A DNA stretch of 64,000 bases from Campylobacter sp. MIT 12-8780 (GCF_006864535.1 NZ_QHLL01000003.1:124001-188000); one strand, 5' to 3'; counted from the first letter of the stretch, positions 1-8,813 are shown. Made by a program: numbers and translations. The notes: generated by a model not told the origin, from the letters alone.

Positions 1-1181
1 TAAACACTCGTTTTGGGACAAATGTTTTGCTTAATGATTATAAAAATACCATAAATATATCAGCAAACACAGGAACAAGCTCTCTACCTTTTCAGCCTCG
101 TGGAAAACAAAATCTTTTAACTTATTATCTTGATAATAGCTTAAACTATGGTATTTTCACACTTGGCACCAATGTCAACCTTTTAGATTGGAATATCAAA
201 GGACACAGACCAGCTTGCGATGAAGTAAATTTTATGTGCTTTCCAAAAACAGCTACTGATATAGACAAAGATGGACTACGTTTTAATGCTTCTGTGATGC
301 TTTCGGCTACTTTTCATGAACTTTTTACACCCTTTGTAAGCTTTGCAAGAACAAATAGAGCTCCTAACGTGCAAGAAATGTTTTTCTCAAATAACGAAGG
401 CAATGGTGTTAATCCCTTCTTAAAACCAGAGCAAGCCAATACTTGGCAAATAGGCTTTAACAGCTTCAAGCATGGGCTTTTAAAAGATGATGATCGCTTT
501 GGCTTTAAAGCAGTGTATTATCATACGAAAATAAAAGATTATATTTATAACGATCAGTTTTATCTCGAGAATGCGGATGGTAGCCAAAGCTCGCAATTTT
601 ATATGCACTTAAATTCGGTTGATGATACTATATTTAAGGGTGTAGAATTAGAATTGAGCTATGATTTTGGCTTTGTTTATACTAAAGCTATGTATTCAAG
701 GCAAGAAACAAGCTCGGCTATCTCTCAAACTTCAGGACCTCAATTTGGCTCTTTTTCAGCGAGTAAAATTATGGAACTTCCAAAGGATTATGCAAATATA
801 GAACTTGGTGTTAGGCTCAGTGATAGGATCAGCTTTGGCGGTATAGCAAAATACACCGGAAAAGCAAAAAGAGTAAATCCAAATACTGACGCTTGGACAG
901 AGGATCCAAACAACCCTTATTATCCTGATCCAAGCACACAGGATTTGCCAAGAATTCCTACCATAGTAGATTTATATTGGAATATAGAATGGCTTAAAAA
1001 TTTCACTATGAGAGCTGAAGTGCAAAATGCTTTTGATGAAAACTATATGGACGCTTTAAATGCTTACAATTCACTAGATAATCAGATTCAATATGATGGT
1101 ACTACAGGCGATCCGATCTATCTTTTCTCAAATTCAGCACGCGGACGCACCTTTGTGGTAAGTTTTGAGTATAAATACTAA
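1..1181 (+). CDS. TonB-dependent outer-membrane receptor, C-terminal part (5' end outside window)
   Basis: The frame is open from base 3 onward, so the upstream part of the gene lies outside the window; the TTG at 27 is internal. The visible 390 or so residues are beta-barrel sequence with alternating aromatic strands. The protein ends in -RGRTFVVSFEYKY, the terminal aromatic residue being typical of outer-membrane barrels. It aligns throughout with the C-terminal half of the next gene, sharing for example RAPNVQE, WQIGFNSFK and EVQNAFDENYMDALNAYNS, so the two are tandem paralogues. By position next to exbB-exbD-tonB it matches the Cj0178-type iron/transferrin-linked receptor of C. jejuni (from memory). 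The substrate cannot be told from sequence; ferric-siderophore, haem or host iron-protein uptake are all possible. Confidence 0.9.
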   Translation, partial: NTRFGTNVLLNDYKNTINISANTGTSSLPFQPRGKQNLLTYYLDNSLNYGIFTLGTNVNLLDWNIKGHRPACDEVNFMCFPKTATDIDKDGLRFNASVMLSATFHELFTPFVSFARTNRAPNVQEMFFSNNEGNGVNPFLKPEQANTWQIGFNSFKHGLLKDDDRFGFKAVYYHTKIKDYIYNDQFYLENADGSQSSQFYMHLNSVDDTIFKGVELELSYDFGFVYTKAMYSRQETSSAISQTSGPQFGSFSASKIMELPKDYANIELGVRLSDRISFGGIAKYTGKAKRVNPNTDAWTEDPNNPYYPDPSTQDLPRIPTIVDLYWNIEWLKNFTMRAEVQNAFDENYMDALNAYNSLDNQIQYDGTTGDPIYLFSNSARGRTFVVSFEYKY

Positions 1182-1257
1182 AGGAAATATAAGTGTTTTT
1201 AAGGTTTTTAAAAAATTTAAAACAAAACAATTTAAATTTAATACCAAAGGACAAGTA

Positions 1258-3640
1258 ATGAGATATTTATTTAAATTTTCTCTCGCAACTTGCTTTGCTT
1301 GTATGCAACTACTTGCACAAGAAGAACAGCTGAGGGGGGGGGGCATTGCAAGAAGAAATACTAGAATTTGACACTCTAGAAGTTTCAGGCACAAATGTCA
1401 AAAATGACGAAAAGCCCTTTATCACACCAGGTGCTGTATCAAGTCGTGAGGGGATTAATACCGCTACGCAAAGTTTAGATAGTATAGTGCGTAGTATTCC
1501 GGGTGGCTTTACGCAGGTTGATGAGTCTCAAGGCACTATTTCTGTAAATATTCGTGGGCTTACCGGACTTGGACGCGTTAATACACAAATTGATGGAGTT
1601 ACACAGACATTTTTTGGTAGCAGCGAAGATCAAGGGCGGTTTCACGCAAATGGTAAGATTGTTGGCACTTCAGCCTTTGGCGCGGCAATCGATCAAAATT
1701 TACTAGTAGGTGTTGATATGCAACGAGGAACTTTTTCGGGTGCTGGTGGGGCTAATGCGCTAATGGGTTCTGCAAATTTTCGCACTATAGGCATAAGTGA
1801 TATTATTAGCGACAATCGATCATTTGGCGTGCTTACTAAATACAGCTATGGCTCAAATAAACTTGGTCCAAGCTATATGGGCGCTGTAGCAGGTAAGTAT
1901 AATTTTACAAATGATGGCTTTTTGGGTCTTATGTATGCTTATAGTGGGCGCAAACTTTCGCAAGGTTATAAAATAGGCGGCGGCAGACTTTTAAGCGATC
2001 TGGGTGGAAACGATGCAGATGGTGATGGGCGCCCTGATAATGCAGCCTTTGATCAAAGCAATCTTACGCAAAAACCTATAAATAAACTAGCAAAAGTTGA
2101 ATTTCAAAAAAATGCAAGTTCAGCCGTGCTTTCTTATAGGCGCTATGATAACGAATTAGCTGGGCGTGAAATCAATGATGATAACTATCAACTTAACTAC
2201 CGCTTTGATCCTGAGACAGAACTTGTGGATTTGCGTTTTTTAGCAGCTTATCACAAAGCTGATCAATACTACAACGAAACAGCTTCTTTTATGCAAGGAG
2301 CAGCTGGTAAGATGAAAGGCGTAGCGACTAACACAGCTATAACGCTTGATCTTAGCAATGCTTTTTATTTTGATTTAAATGAGGCGCAGAATTTAACAAG
2401 CACTTTAGGTGTAAATTTCTTAAGCAATTCTTATGATAGAGATTTTGATACAAGCTCTTGTGATCCAAATGATAGTATGTGCTATGATTATGATAATGGC
2501 ACATATATCAATTATTTTCGTTATGGTTTTGCGCCTGAGGGGAAGCAAAAAATCACTACAATTTATTTAGATAATACTTACAATTATGAAATTTTTGAGC
2601 TTAATGCTAATGTTAATGCTATGTATTATGAGTTAAGTGCTGATAAAGGGGCGTGTCGTGAGGTGAATTCTTACTGCGAACCAAAAGCGGCTGGGTATTT
2701 TAAACAAAAAGATATGAAATTTAACACCTCACTTATGGCTAGCCTTAAGCTACACACGCTTTTTACGCCTTTTATGTCTTACTCACGCACACACCGAGCA
2801 CCAAATGTGCAAGAGTTCTTTTTCTCAAGTACTTATGATGATTTTCAAGATATAAACACAGGACTTAGACCAGAATTTTCTGATACTTATCAAATCGGCT
2901 TTAATTCTTTTAAGCAGGGATTAATCAGCGAGCATGATGTTTTTGGTTTTAAGGCGACTTATTTTTATACCGATGTTAAGGATTATATTTATAACAAATC
3001 CATCGGAAATATTAGCGATACGGCAGATTCTCCACTTTTGTTTCTGTCCTTTAATGGCGAGGCAAAATTTAGCGGTATTGAAAGTGAGCTTTACTATGAC
3101 GCTGGCTTTGCTTATGCAAAAATTTCTTACACACACCAAAACGCAGATAGACAAATTTCAGAAAATGAAGCCAACGCAGGTGGTGGAGGAGGAGGTGCAA
3201 ATATCAAACACACCGGACAAAGCCAGTTTTCAACTCTGCCAAAAGATATCGCAACAGCTGATTTGGGACTTCGTTTTTGGGATAAACGCATAGTTTTTGG
3301 CACACTTATCAAATACACCGGAAAAACCGAGCGTGTTAATCCAATCCTTACAAATGTTAGTAATGGCACTACTCCGGGTGCGCCAGAGGATAATACTTGG
3401 GCTTTTAGCACACAAGAGTTGCCAAAAATTCCAACTATCATTGATCTTTACGCAAGTTTTGAACCTTTGAAAAACTTCGTCATTCGCGGTGAAGTGCAAA
3501 ATTTACAAGATCGTAATTACATGGATGCACTTTATACTTATAATTCTAGCTCCGCGCAAGTTGCTGGAAATGACATTACGCTTTTTAACAATGCTGCTAG
3601 AGGACGCACTTTTGTTATAGGCTTTTCATATAAATACTAA
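1258..3640 (+). CDS. Phase-variable TonB-dependent outer-membrane receptor (frame OFF as assembled)
   Basis: Translation from the ATG at 1258, which has AAAGGA upstream, gives a clear Sec signal peptide (MRYLFKFSLATCFACMQLLAQ). It then meets a run of ten G at 1334-1343 and stops at 1371 after 37 residues. The mature receptor is open in the +1 frame from about 1346 to 3640: a TonB box (FDTLEVSG), a plug with a conserved NIRGL element, and a 22-strand-type barrel ending in -FSYKY. Nine Gs (or twelve) join the two frames into a 793-residue protein; ten or eleven do not. A TTG at 1346 could start the long frame but would lack a signal peptide, so export would fail. A six-glycine stretch (about 3178-3201) sits in a predicted loop. 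The gene is a tandem paralogue of the preceding receptor and lies 10 bp before exbB. Confidence 0.88.
1334..1343 (+). repeat. G10 homopolymer inside receptor gene (slippage switch)
   Basis: Ten consecutive G in a very AT-rich genome, placed about 25 codons into the coding region just after the signal-peptide cleavage region. Campylobacter contingency loci use G tracts of 8 or more that change length by slipped-strand mispairing. Frame arithmetic: signal-peptide codons start at positions equal to 1 mod 3 and receptor codons at 2 mod 3, so loss of one G restores the frame. Confidence 0.92.
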
Positions 3641-3649
3641 AGGAGAACT

Positions 3650-4471
3650 ATGAATACCTTAAAATCTTTTTTCTTGCTTTCTTTACTAGCAAGTTTGAGC
3701 TTTACTTGGCTAAATGCTGAGGGAAATTTAAGCGAGCAAGACTTAAATTTAAATCAAGCAGTTTTAGAGCAAAACAGCACTGAAAAAACACAGGCTGGGC
3801 AAATACAAGCTAGAGAACAAGAGCCACATAAAACGCTTGAGTTTTCTTTAAGCTCGCTGTATTCAAACGCTGATGCGGTGGTAAAATCAGTCATTGTTAT
3901 ATTAGTGTTGTTTTCTGTGCTTTCTTGGGCTGTGTTTTTCGCAAAAAGCTTGCGTTATAATGCCTTGCTTAAGATGACAAAAAAGGATAAACAAAGCTTA
4001 AGCGAGCTTTCAAATTTAAATGAAACCCAAAGTCTTAGCCCTTTAAGCCTTGCTTTAGTGCAAGAAATTCAAGATGAAAGACAAAAAAGTGAGGCGGATG
4101 CGCACCTAGAAAAACGCATTCAAATTCGCCTTGAAAGCAAGCTTAAAGAACTTGTTTTTAATGCAAAGCTAGGCATAGCTCTTTTAGCTTCTATTGGCTC
4201 AAGTGCTCCTTTTATAGGACTTTTTGGCACGGTTTGGGGGATTATGAATGCTTTTATTGGTATTTCAAAAAATGATAGCGTAAGTTTGGCTGTAGTGGCT
4301 CCTGGCATAGCTGAGGCTTTATTTGCTACAGCTTTTGGCTTAGCTGCTGCGATACCTGCGGTGCTTTTTTATAATTATTTGTTGCGCTTAAGCATTAAAT
4401 TTGCCCAAAGACTTGATGAAAACGCCACTATGCTTTTTGTGATGAGCTTAAGAGGAAACAAGACATGCTAA
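3650..4471 (+). CDS. exbB: ExbB biopolymer transport protein
   Basis: Inner-membrane proton-channel subunit that, with ExbD, energises TonB. The 273-residue protein has an N-terminal signal/anchor (about 1-23) and a Gln/Glu-rich periplasmic stretch (25-65). A transmembrane helix lies near 80-100, followed by a cytoplasmic loop, then the MotA/TolQ/ExbB core with two helices (about 175-255; motif SSAPFIGLFGTVWGIMNAF). The N-terminal extension is of the long ExbB type rather than the short TolQ type. AAGGAG lies just before the ATG, 10 bp after the receptor stop. The gene overlaps exbD by 7 bp, so the two are translationally coupled. It probably shares a transcript with the receptor. Confidence 0.93.
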   Translation: MNTLKSFFLLSLLASLSFTWLNAEGNLSEQDLNLNQAVLEQNSTEKTQAGQIQAREQEPHKTLEFSLSSLYSNADAVVKSVIVILVLFSVLSWAVFFAKSLRYNALLKMTKKDKQSLSELSNLNETQSLSPLSLALVQEIQDERQKSEADAHLEKRIQIRLESKLKELVFNAKLGIALLASIGSSAPFIGLFGTVWGIMNAFIGISKNDSVSLAVVAPGIAEALFATAFGLAAAIPAVLFYNYLLRLSIKFAQRLDENATMLFVMSLRGNKTC

Positions 4472-4866
4472 CACACAGCGATGAACAAGAGCTTAGCGAG
4501 ATTAATGTAACGCCATTTATCGATATAATGCTTGTTTTACTTATCATTTTTATGGTGGTTGCGCCCTTAATCACAAGCTCGGTTAAGGTAGAACTCCCAC
4601 AAAGTTCATCAAGTGCAAAAAGCGATGAAAACAAGCTTTTTATACTTTATATCAACGAAAATGAACTCTCGCTCAATGATACAAAGCTCGCTTTAAACGA
4701 GCTTATCCCGAGTTTAAAAGCTAAAAGCGTGCAACAAGATGAGCTGATTTATCTTTATATCGATAAGCTTGTACCTTATGAAAGGCTAGCTTCAATCATA
4801 AATGAGCTTAAAAATGGCGGCTTTCACAAAATCGCCCTTGCAACCCAGATCAAGAACGCACCATGA
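4465..4866 (+). CDS. exbD: ExbD biopolymer transport protein
   Basis: A 133-residue single-pass inner-membrane protein. The N-terminal cytoplasmic tail is followed by INVTPFIDIMLVLLIIFMV, which carries the membrane Asp that is essential for proton coupling in the ExbD/TolR family. The C-terminal periplasmic domain contains the usual LYIDKLVPYERLASIINEL segment. It overlaps exbB by 7 bp and tonB by 4 bp, forming a compact exbB-exbD-tonB operon. The length is normal for the family. TolR is the alternative family, but the adjoining exbB and tonB genes decide it. Confidence 0.94.
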   Translation: MLTHSDEQELSEINVTPFIDIMLVLLIIFMVVAPLITSSVKVELPQSSSSAKSDENKLFILYINENELSLNDTKLALNELIPSLKAKSVQQDELIYLYIDKLVPYERLASIINELKNGGFHKIALATQIKNAP

Positions 4867-5678
4867 GCGAACAAAAAGCCCTAATCATCGGTATAATCCT
4901 AGCTTTAAGCGTGCATTTGGCTTTTTTAGCCTGTTTGCTTTTTGATTTTTCCTCACGTCAAAAAGAAGAGCTTGGTGGCTTTGAGGCGGATTTAAGTGAT
5001 ACTTTTCAAAGTGTGATGATAGTAGCAAATGTCCCACTTGGCGAGCTTAAAGAGCTTTCAAATCCTTCGCAAAAATCCCTAAAAAGCGACAAATCAGAGA
5101 AAAAAACCAAGCAAGAAAAGCAAAAAACTGACAAAAAAAGTCTTGATCTTGAAGATGAAGACTTAGCTACGCTTAAACTCAATCAAAGCAAGGATTCAAA
5201 GCCAAACAACGAAAGCAAACAAGTTCAAAGCCAGCAACAAAGCAGTCAAGCCTCAAATTTAAACTCGGATTTAGATAGGACTAAAAAAGATGACTTTTCC
5301 TCAGCCCCAGTGCAAGGCACAAGCAAAGAAGCAAGCACGGTTATTCGCGGTTCAGCAAGAGCACAAATTAAAAGCTATCAAGGGCTTATAATGGCTCATC
5401 TTAATCGCTTCAAACACTATCCAAGCGAGGCTTTAACAAAAGAAATTCAAGGTGTAGCCTTGCTTGAGATCAAGATAAACGCACAAGGGGAAGTGCTTTC
5501 TTGCGTGCTTAAAAAAAGCAGCTCTGAAACTTTGCTTGATGAAGCAAGCTTAAAACTTATCAGCAGTGCAAATCCCCTACCAAAACCGCCAGCTGAGATA
5601 CTTAAAGGTAGGGAGGTGCTTAGCTTTAGCATACCAATTGATTATAATATCAAAGCATATTATTTAAACAAGCGTTGA
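4863..5678 (+). CDS. tonB: TonB energy-transducing protein
   Basis: A 271-residue periplasm-spanning protein that carries proton-motive energy from ExbBD to outer-membrane receptors. It has an N-terminal transmembrane anchor (about 7-28, with a His in SVHLAF as in other TonB anchors) and a long hydrophilic spacer rich in Lys, Gln, Ser and Asp (85-165). The C-terminal TonB domain (about 175-265) contains YPSEALTKEIQGVALLEIKI. The spacer lacks the Pro-Glu/Pro-Lys repeats of enterobacterial TonB. The start overlaps the exbD stop (ATGA). Given the gene order it serves the two receptors upstream and probably other receptors in the cell. Confidence 0.92.
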   Translation: MSEQKALIIGIILALSVHLAFLACLLFDFSSRQKEELGGFEADLSDTFQSVMIVANVPLGELKELSNPSQKSLKSDKSEKKTKQEKQKTDKKSLDLEDEDLATLKLNQSKDSKPNNESKQVQSQQQSSQASNLNSDLDRTKKDDFSSAPVQGTSKEASTVIRGSARAQIKSYQGLIMAHLNRFKHYPSEALTKEIQGVALLEIKINAQGEVLSCVLKKSSSETLLDEASLKLISSANPLPKPPAEILKGREVLSFSIPIDYNIKAYYLNKR

Positions 5679-5704
5679 ATTTTAAGCAAACATAAAAGCT
5701 TGAT

Positions 5705-5727
5705 AGGCTAAAATTAAGCCTTTAATT
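5705..5727 (+). terminator. Weak stem-loop after tonB
   Basis: AGGCT (5705-5709) can pair with AGCCT (5717-5721) across a 7-base loop and is followed by TTAATTTATTTT. The stem has only five pairs, so this is at most a leaky terminator between the tonB operon and the TM2 gene. Confidence 0.3.
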
Positions 5728-5744
5728 TATTTTAAGGAGAAAAA

Positions 5745-6122
5745 ATGGACGCAAATGCGGTGCTTTTATCAATCAAAGATAAAATTCCAGACTCTAGCCT
5801 TGCTATCGTGCAAGATAAGCTTAAAGTAGCAAGTGAAGACAAGCTAAATACCCTAATGGTGCTTCCTTTGAAAAATGTAATCATCGGGCTTGTGCTTGGG
5901 CTTTTGTTTGGTGGTTTTGGCATAGATCGCTTTTATAAAGGTGACATAGGACTTGGTATAGCAAAGCTTGTTTTGTGGATACTTGGTTGTGCAACGGTGA
6001 TATTTTATATAGGGGCTGTGTTTTTGATTATTTTGTGGGTGTGGGTAATCGTTGATTTTTTCCTTGTATGGAAAGGTATCAAGCAAGATAACCTAAACAA
6101 AATTCTAGCTGTTTTAAGCTAA
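5745..6122 (+). CDS. TM2-domain membrane protein
   Basis: A 125-residue protein of unknown function. The first 40 residues are soluble (DANAVLLSIKDKIPDSSLAIVQDKL). Two hydrophobic helices at about 48-70 and 80-112 surround FGGFGIDRFYKGDIGLGIAKL, the GxDRFYxG turn that defines the TM2 domain (PF05154). AAGGAG precedes the ATG. It lies 66 bp after tonB with only a weak hairpin between, and converges on the following gene. TM2 proteins occur in many bacteria without a settled role. Confidence 0.85.
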   Translation: MDANAVLLSIKDKIPDSSLAIVQDKLKVASEDKLNTLMVLPLKNVIIGLVLGLLFGGFGIDRFYKGDIGLGIAKLVLWILGCATVIFYIGAVFLIILWVWVIVDFFLVWKGIKQDNLNKILAVLS

Positions 6123-6126
6123 AAAA

Positions 6127-6147
6127 GAGGCTTGTTTATCAAGCCTC
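6127..6147 (-). terminator. Rho-independent terminator at convergent junction
   Basis: A perfect 8-bp stem GAGGCTTG/CAAGCCTC with a 5-base loop. On the minus strand it is followed by six T (6126-6121). It ends the leftward gene at 6139, whose last codons form one arm of the stem. On the plus strand there is no U tract. Confidence 0.8.
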
Positions 6148-6534
6148 AAGCCTCGTTTTAACACCTTTTATACTCAGATCAGCCTTCACATTTTCAAGAT
6201 AAAATACCTTAAAATTTGGCTCATCAACGCTTTCAAATCGTGTCTTTTTACGCTTTATAAACTCAGCCTTTATAGCCTTGTCTTCATCAAATTTTACTTC
6301 GCCAAATACCCTAATCCAAGAAAAATCCGCCGCACACACGCAAATACATACATTAGGATTAGCTAAAAGCTCTTCATACATAGCCTTGTCTTTATTCATA
6401 CAAAAATAAATTCTATTCTCAATCAAGCTTGCACTACCTATAGGGCGAGAAGTGGGCTTGTTTGCAACACTGGTGCTAAGAATTTGTATAGGATTTTGCT
6501 CTAAAAAAGCAAAGATTTTGTGTATATCACTCAT
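6139..6534 (-). CDS. Pyridoxamine 5'-phosphate oxidase-family protein
   Basis: A 131-residue small flavin-binding split-barrel protein. It begins MSDIHKIFAFLEQNPIQILST, followed by a beta strand and the RPIGSASLIENRIYFCMNKDKAMYEELLANPNV pattern typical of PNPOx-like/general stress FMN-binding proteins, with FEESVD-type sequence in the C-terminal half. I start it at the ATG at 6534, which has AAGGA about 9 bp before it; a TTG one codon upstream is open. The substrate is unknown, and such proteins bind FMN, F420 or haem. It is probably a single-gene unit that converges on the TM2 gene. Confidence 0.8.
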   Translation of the reverse strand: MSDIHKIFAFLEQNPIQILSTSVANKPTSRPIGSASLIENRIYFCMNKDKAMYEELLANPNVCICVCAADFSWIRVFGEVKFDEDKAIKAEFIKRKKTRFESVDEPNFKVFYLENVKADLSIKGVKTRLEA

Positions 6535-6680
6535 CAATTTTTCCTTAATGCTTATTAAAAATTAAAAATAACCCTCATTATAGCAGATTTTAAAAAAGTT
6601 TTAATAAATTTATGTCTCATAAATCTCATACAAAAATAAGCAAAATTTGCTATACTATAAGCTTTTAAAAAGGCTTTATT

Positions 6681-7148
6681 ATGTTTCATATCGTGCTTGT
6701 CAATCCAAGAATTCCTCAAAATACCGGCAGTATAGGCAGAATGTGCTTTAATGCAGGCTTTCATTTGCATATCATCAAACCTTGTGTATTTAGCCTTGAT
6801 GAAAAAGCTTTAAAAAGGGCTGGGCTTGATTATTGGGGGAAGCTTGAGCCTATTATCTGGGAGAGTTTAGAGGATTTTTTAAAGATGAATTTAGCTTATA
6901 AAGAACGCTTTTTCTTTGCTACGACAAAGAGCAAAAAGCCTTATTTTGAAGCTTGTTTTCAAAAGGGCGATTTTTTATTTTTTGGCAGTGAAAGCTTTGG
7001 CTTACCAAAAGAACTTATGCAAATAAATGCAAAAAATATGATCACCATACCCATGAAAAGCTATGGTAGAAGCTTAAATTTAGCCACAAGTGCTGGCATT
7101 ATCGCTTATGAGGCTTTAAGGCAAAATTTTGCTGATTTTACACATTAG
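6681..7148 (+). CDS. trmL: tRNA (cytidine/uridine-34 2'-O)-methyltransferase TrmL
   Basis: A 155-residue SPOUT-fold methyltransferase that 2'-O-methylates the wobble base of certain tRNA-Leu species using S-adenosylmethionine. Family signatures are visible: FHIVLVNPRIPQNTGSIGRMC at the N-terminus, LFFGSESFGLPKEL in the middle, and the C-terminal knot segment ITIPMKSYGRSLNLATSAGI. The length matches TrmL (about 155). AAGG lies 8 bp before the ATG. It stands alone between a leftward gene and the AgcS gene. Confidence 0.92.
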   Translation: MFHIVLVNPRIPQNTGSIGRMCFNAGFHLHIIKPCVFSLDEKALKRAGLDYWGKLEPIIWESLEDFLKMNLAYKERFFFATTKSKKPYFEACFQKGDFLFFGSESFGLPKELMQINAKNMITIPMKSYGRSLNLATSAGIIAYEALRQNFADFTH

Positions 7149-7218
7149 AGTTTTTAGGGCTTTGTCTTAAAGTCTTTATAACAAAGCTTGTGTTAAAATA
7201 AAATTTTAAGGAGAAAAA

Positions 7219-8667
7219 ATGCCAAATTTAGCTGATTTTATAGGCTCGCAAATCGTTCCAAGAACTGATCTTATAATGATATTTTGTCTTATAGCCTGTG
7301 GATTTTATTATAGTTTTAAGCTTTCTTTCGTGCAGTTTAGAATGCTACCTTTTGTCTTTAAAATCCTCACAGAAAGACAAGACAAAAGCCAGAAAAACAA
7401 AGATCATATCTCACCTTTTGCAGCTTTGATGATCTCAACTGCTTCAAGAGTAGGTATAGGAAATATAGCAGGTATAGCTACAGCTATTACCTTAGGAGGT
7501 GCTGGAGCCTTGTTTTGGATGTGGGCTATGGCGTTTTTTGGTGGGGCTTCTGCTTTTGCTGAAAGTACTTTAGCTCAAGTATATAAAAGTAAAGATGGAA
7601 AAGGCTTTAAAGGAGGACCAGCTTATTATATACAAAAAGCTCTTGGTATAAAATGGCTTGCTATTGCTTTTGCGATCATTTTAGTGCTTACTTATGCTTT
7701 TGGTTTTAATGCCTTGCAAAGCTATACTATGACTTCAGCCTTTGAGGTGTATTATAAAAATATAGCTGAAACTGGCGTGAGTTTTGCGGATTCAAATTTT
7801 CCTCCTATCATAGGAGCGATTTTAGCACTTTTTGGGGCTTGGCTTTTCTTTTCTCATCATAGTCTTATTGGTAAGGTAAGTTCTATCATCGTGCCTATTA
7901 TGGCTTTGATTTATATTGCTCTTGCTTTTGTGGCTATTGTGATGCATTATGAGCTTATCCCTAGTGTTTTAAAGCTGATTTTTGAAAGTGCTTTTGATTT
8001 TGAGGCTATTTTTGGTGGTTTTGCAGGTTCAGCTCTTGTTATAGGCATTAAAAGAGGCTTATTTTCAAATGAAGCTGGCATGGGTTCAGCACCAAATGCT
8101 GCTGCAGCTGCAGTTACAAGCCACCCAGCAAAACAAGGTATAGTGCAATCTTTTGCCGTTTTAATCGATGTTATCATCTGCACAGCTACAGGCTTTTTGG
8201 TTTTGTTTTCAACAGCGTATTTTCAAAATTTTGATGCCAGTGGTCAGCCTATTTTAAAGGCTCTTCCTTTGGTGCAAGAGGCGATGAAGAGTTATTATGG
8301 AGACATTGGGCTTCACTTTGTTTCTTTTTCTGTAGTGCTTTTTGCTATAACTTCTTTGATAGGTAATTATTACTATGCTCAAGCAAACATCAAATTTCTT
8401 ACTAATTCAAAATCAGTGATGATGATTTTTAGAATTTGTGCTGTGGCTATTATTTTCATCGGTGCTCAACTTACCTTAGAGCTTGCTTGGAATTTTGCAG
8501 ACTTAACTATGGCTTTTATGGCAACGACAAATATCATTTCTATCTTGCTTTTAGGCGGTATAGTCAAAAAAGTTATGCAAGACTTTTCAGCTCAAAAGGC
8601 TATGGGTATAGATCCAAAATTTAGTGCAACAAAACTTGGCATTAAAAATGCTGAGTGCTGGGAGTAA
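7219..8667 (+). CDS. AgcS-family sodium:alanine/glycine symporter
   Basis: A 482-residue inner-membrane carrier with about ten hydrophobic helices. Family signatures are RVGIGNIAGIATAITLGGAGALFWMW (about 76-100) and the conserved SNEAGMGSAPNAAAAA segment (about 283-298). The family imports alanine, glycine or related small amino acids with sodium. AAGGAG precedes the ATG, and TTAAAAT about 30 bp upstream could be its -10 element. A small membrane-protein gene starts 3 bp after the stop, so the three genes to 9358 probably form one operon. The exact amino acid cannot be told. Confidence 0.9.
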   Translation: MPNLADFIGSQIVPRTDLIMIFCLIACGFYYSFKLSFVQFRMLPFVFKILTERQDKSQKNKDHISPFAALMISTASRVGIGNIAGIATAITLGGAGALFWMWAMAFFGGASAFAESTLAQVYKSKDGKGFKGGPAYYIQKALGIKWLAIAFAIILVLTYAFGFNALQSYTMTSAFEVYYKNIAETGVSFADSNFPPIIGAILALFGAWLFFSHHSLIGKVSSIIVPIMALIYIALAFVAIVMHYELIPSVLKLIFESAFDFEAIFGGFAGSALVIGIKRGLFSNEAGMGSAPNAAAAAVTSHPAKQGIVQSFAVLIDVIICTATGFLVLFSTAYFQNFDASGQPILKALPLVQEAMKSYYGDIGLHFVSFSVVLFAITSLIGNYYYAQANIKFLTNSKSVMMIFRICAVAIIFIGAQLTLELAWNFADLTMAFMATTNIISILLLGGIVKKVMQDFSAQKAMGIDPKFSATKLGIKNAECWE

Positions 8668-8669
8668 AA

Positions 8670-8813
8670 ATGGGAATTTTCAAGGCTTTAATCTTCTTGC
8701 TTTTTATCGCATTTATTGCTATCTTAGTCATAGGTTTTAACCGCCAAATGATGCAAAGAAATGAGGAGCGAGAACAAAGATATAAAAAACTTAAGGAGAA
8801 AAAAGAAGAATGA
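8670..8813 (+). CDS. Small single-span membrane protein (47 aa)
   Basis: A short gene: ATG at 8670 and TGA at 8811-8813, the stop overlapping the next start as ATGA. The product has a hydrophobic helix of about 20 residues (GIFKALIFLLFIAFIAILVI) followed by a strongly charged tail rich in Arg, Glu and Lys (EEREQRYKKLKEKKEE). The tail is predicted to be helical and cytoplasmic. Its GGAG lies within the last codons of the AgcS gene. Tight spacing on both sides argues for a real translated gene; the function is unknown. Confidence 0.75.
   Translation: MGIFKALIFLLFIAFIAILVIGFNRQMMQRNEEREQRYKKLKEKKEE

Noticed and set aside
1346-3640. Independent 764-codon gene starting at TTG 1346
   Set aside because: It has no signal peptide or ribosome site in front, whereas the ATG at 1258 supplies both in another frame across the G tract; the phase-variable reading explains it better.
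7157-7189. Stem-loop between trmL and the AgcS gene (GGCTTTGT/ACAAAGCT)
   Set aside because: Includes a wobble end, has a 15-base loop and no U tract; too weak to call a terminator.
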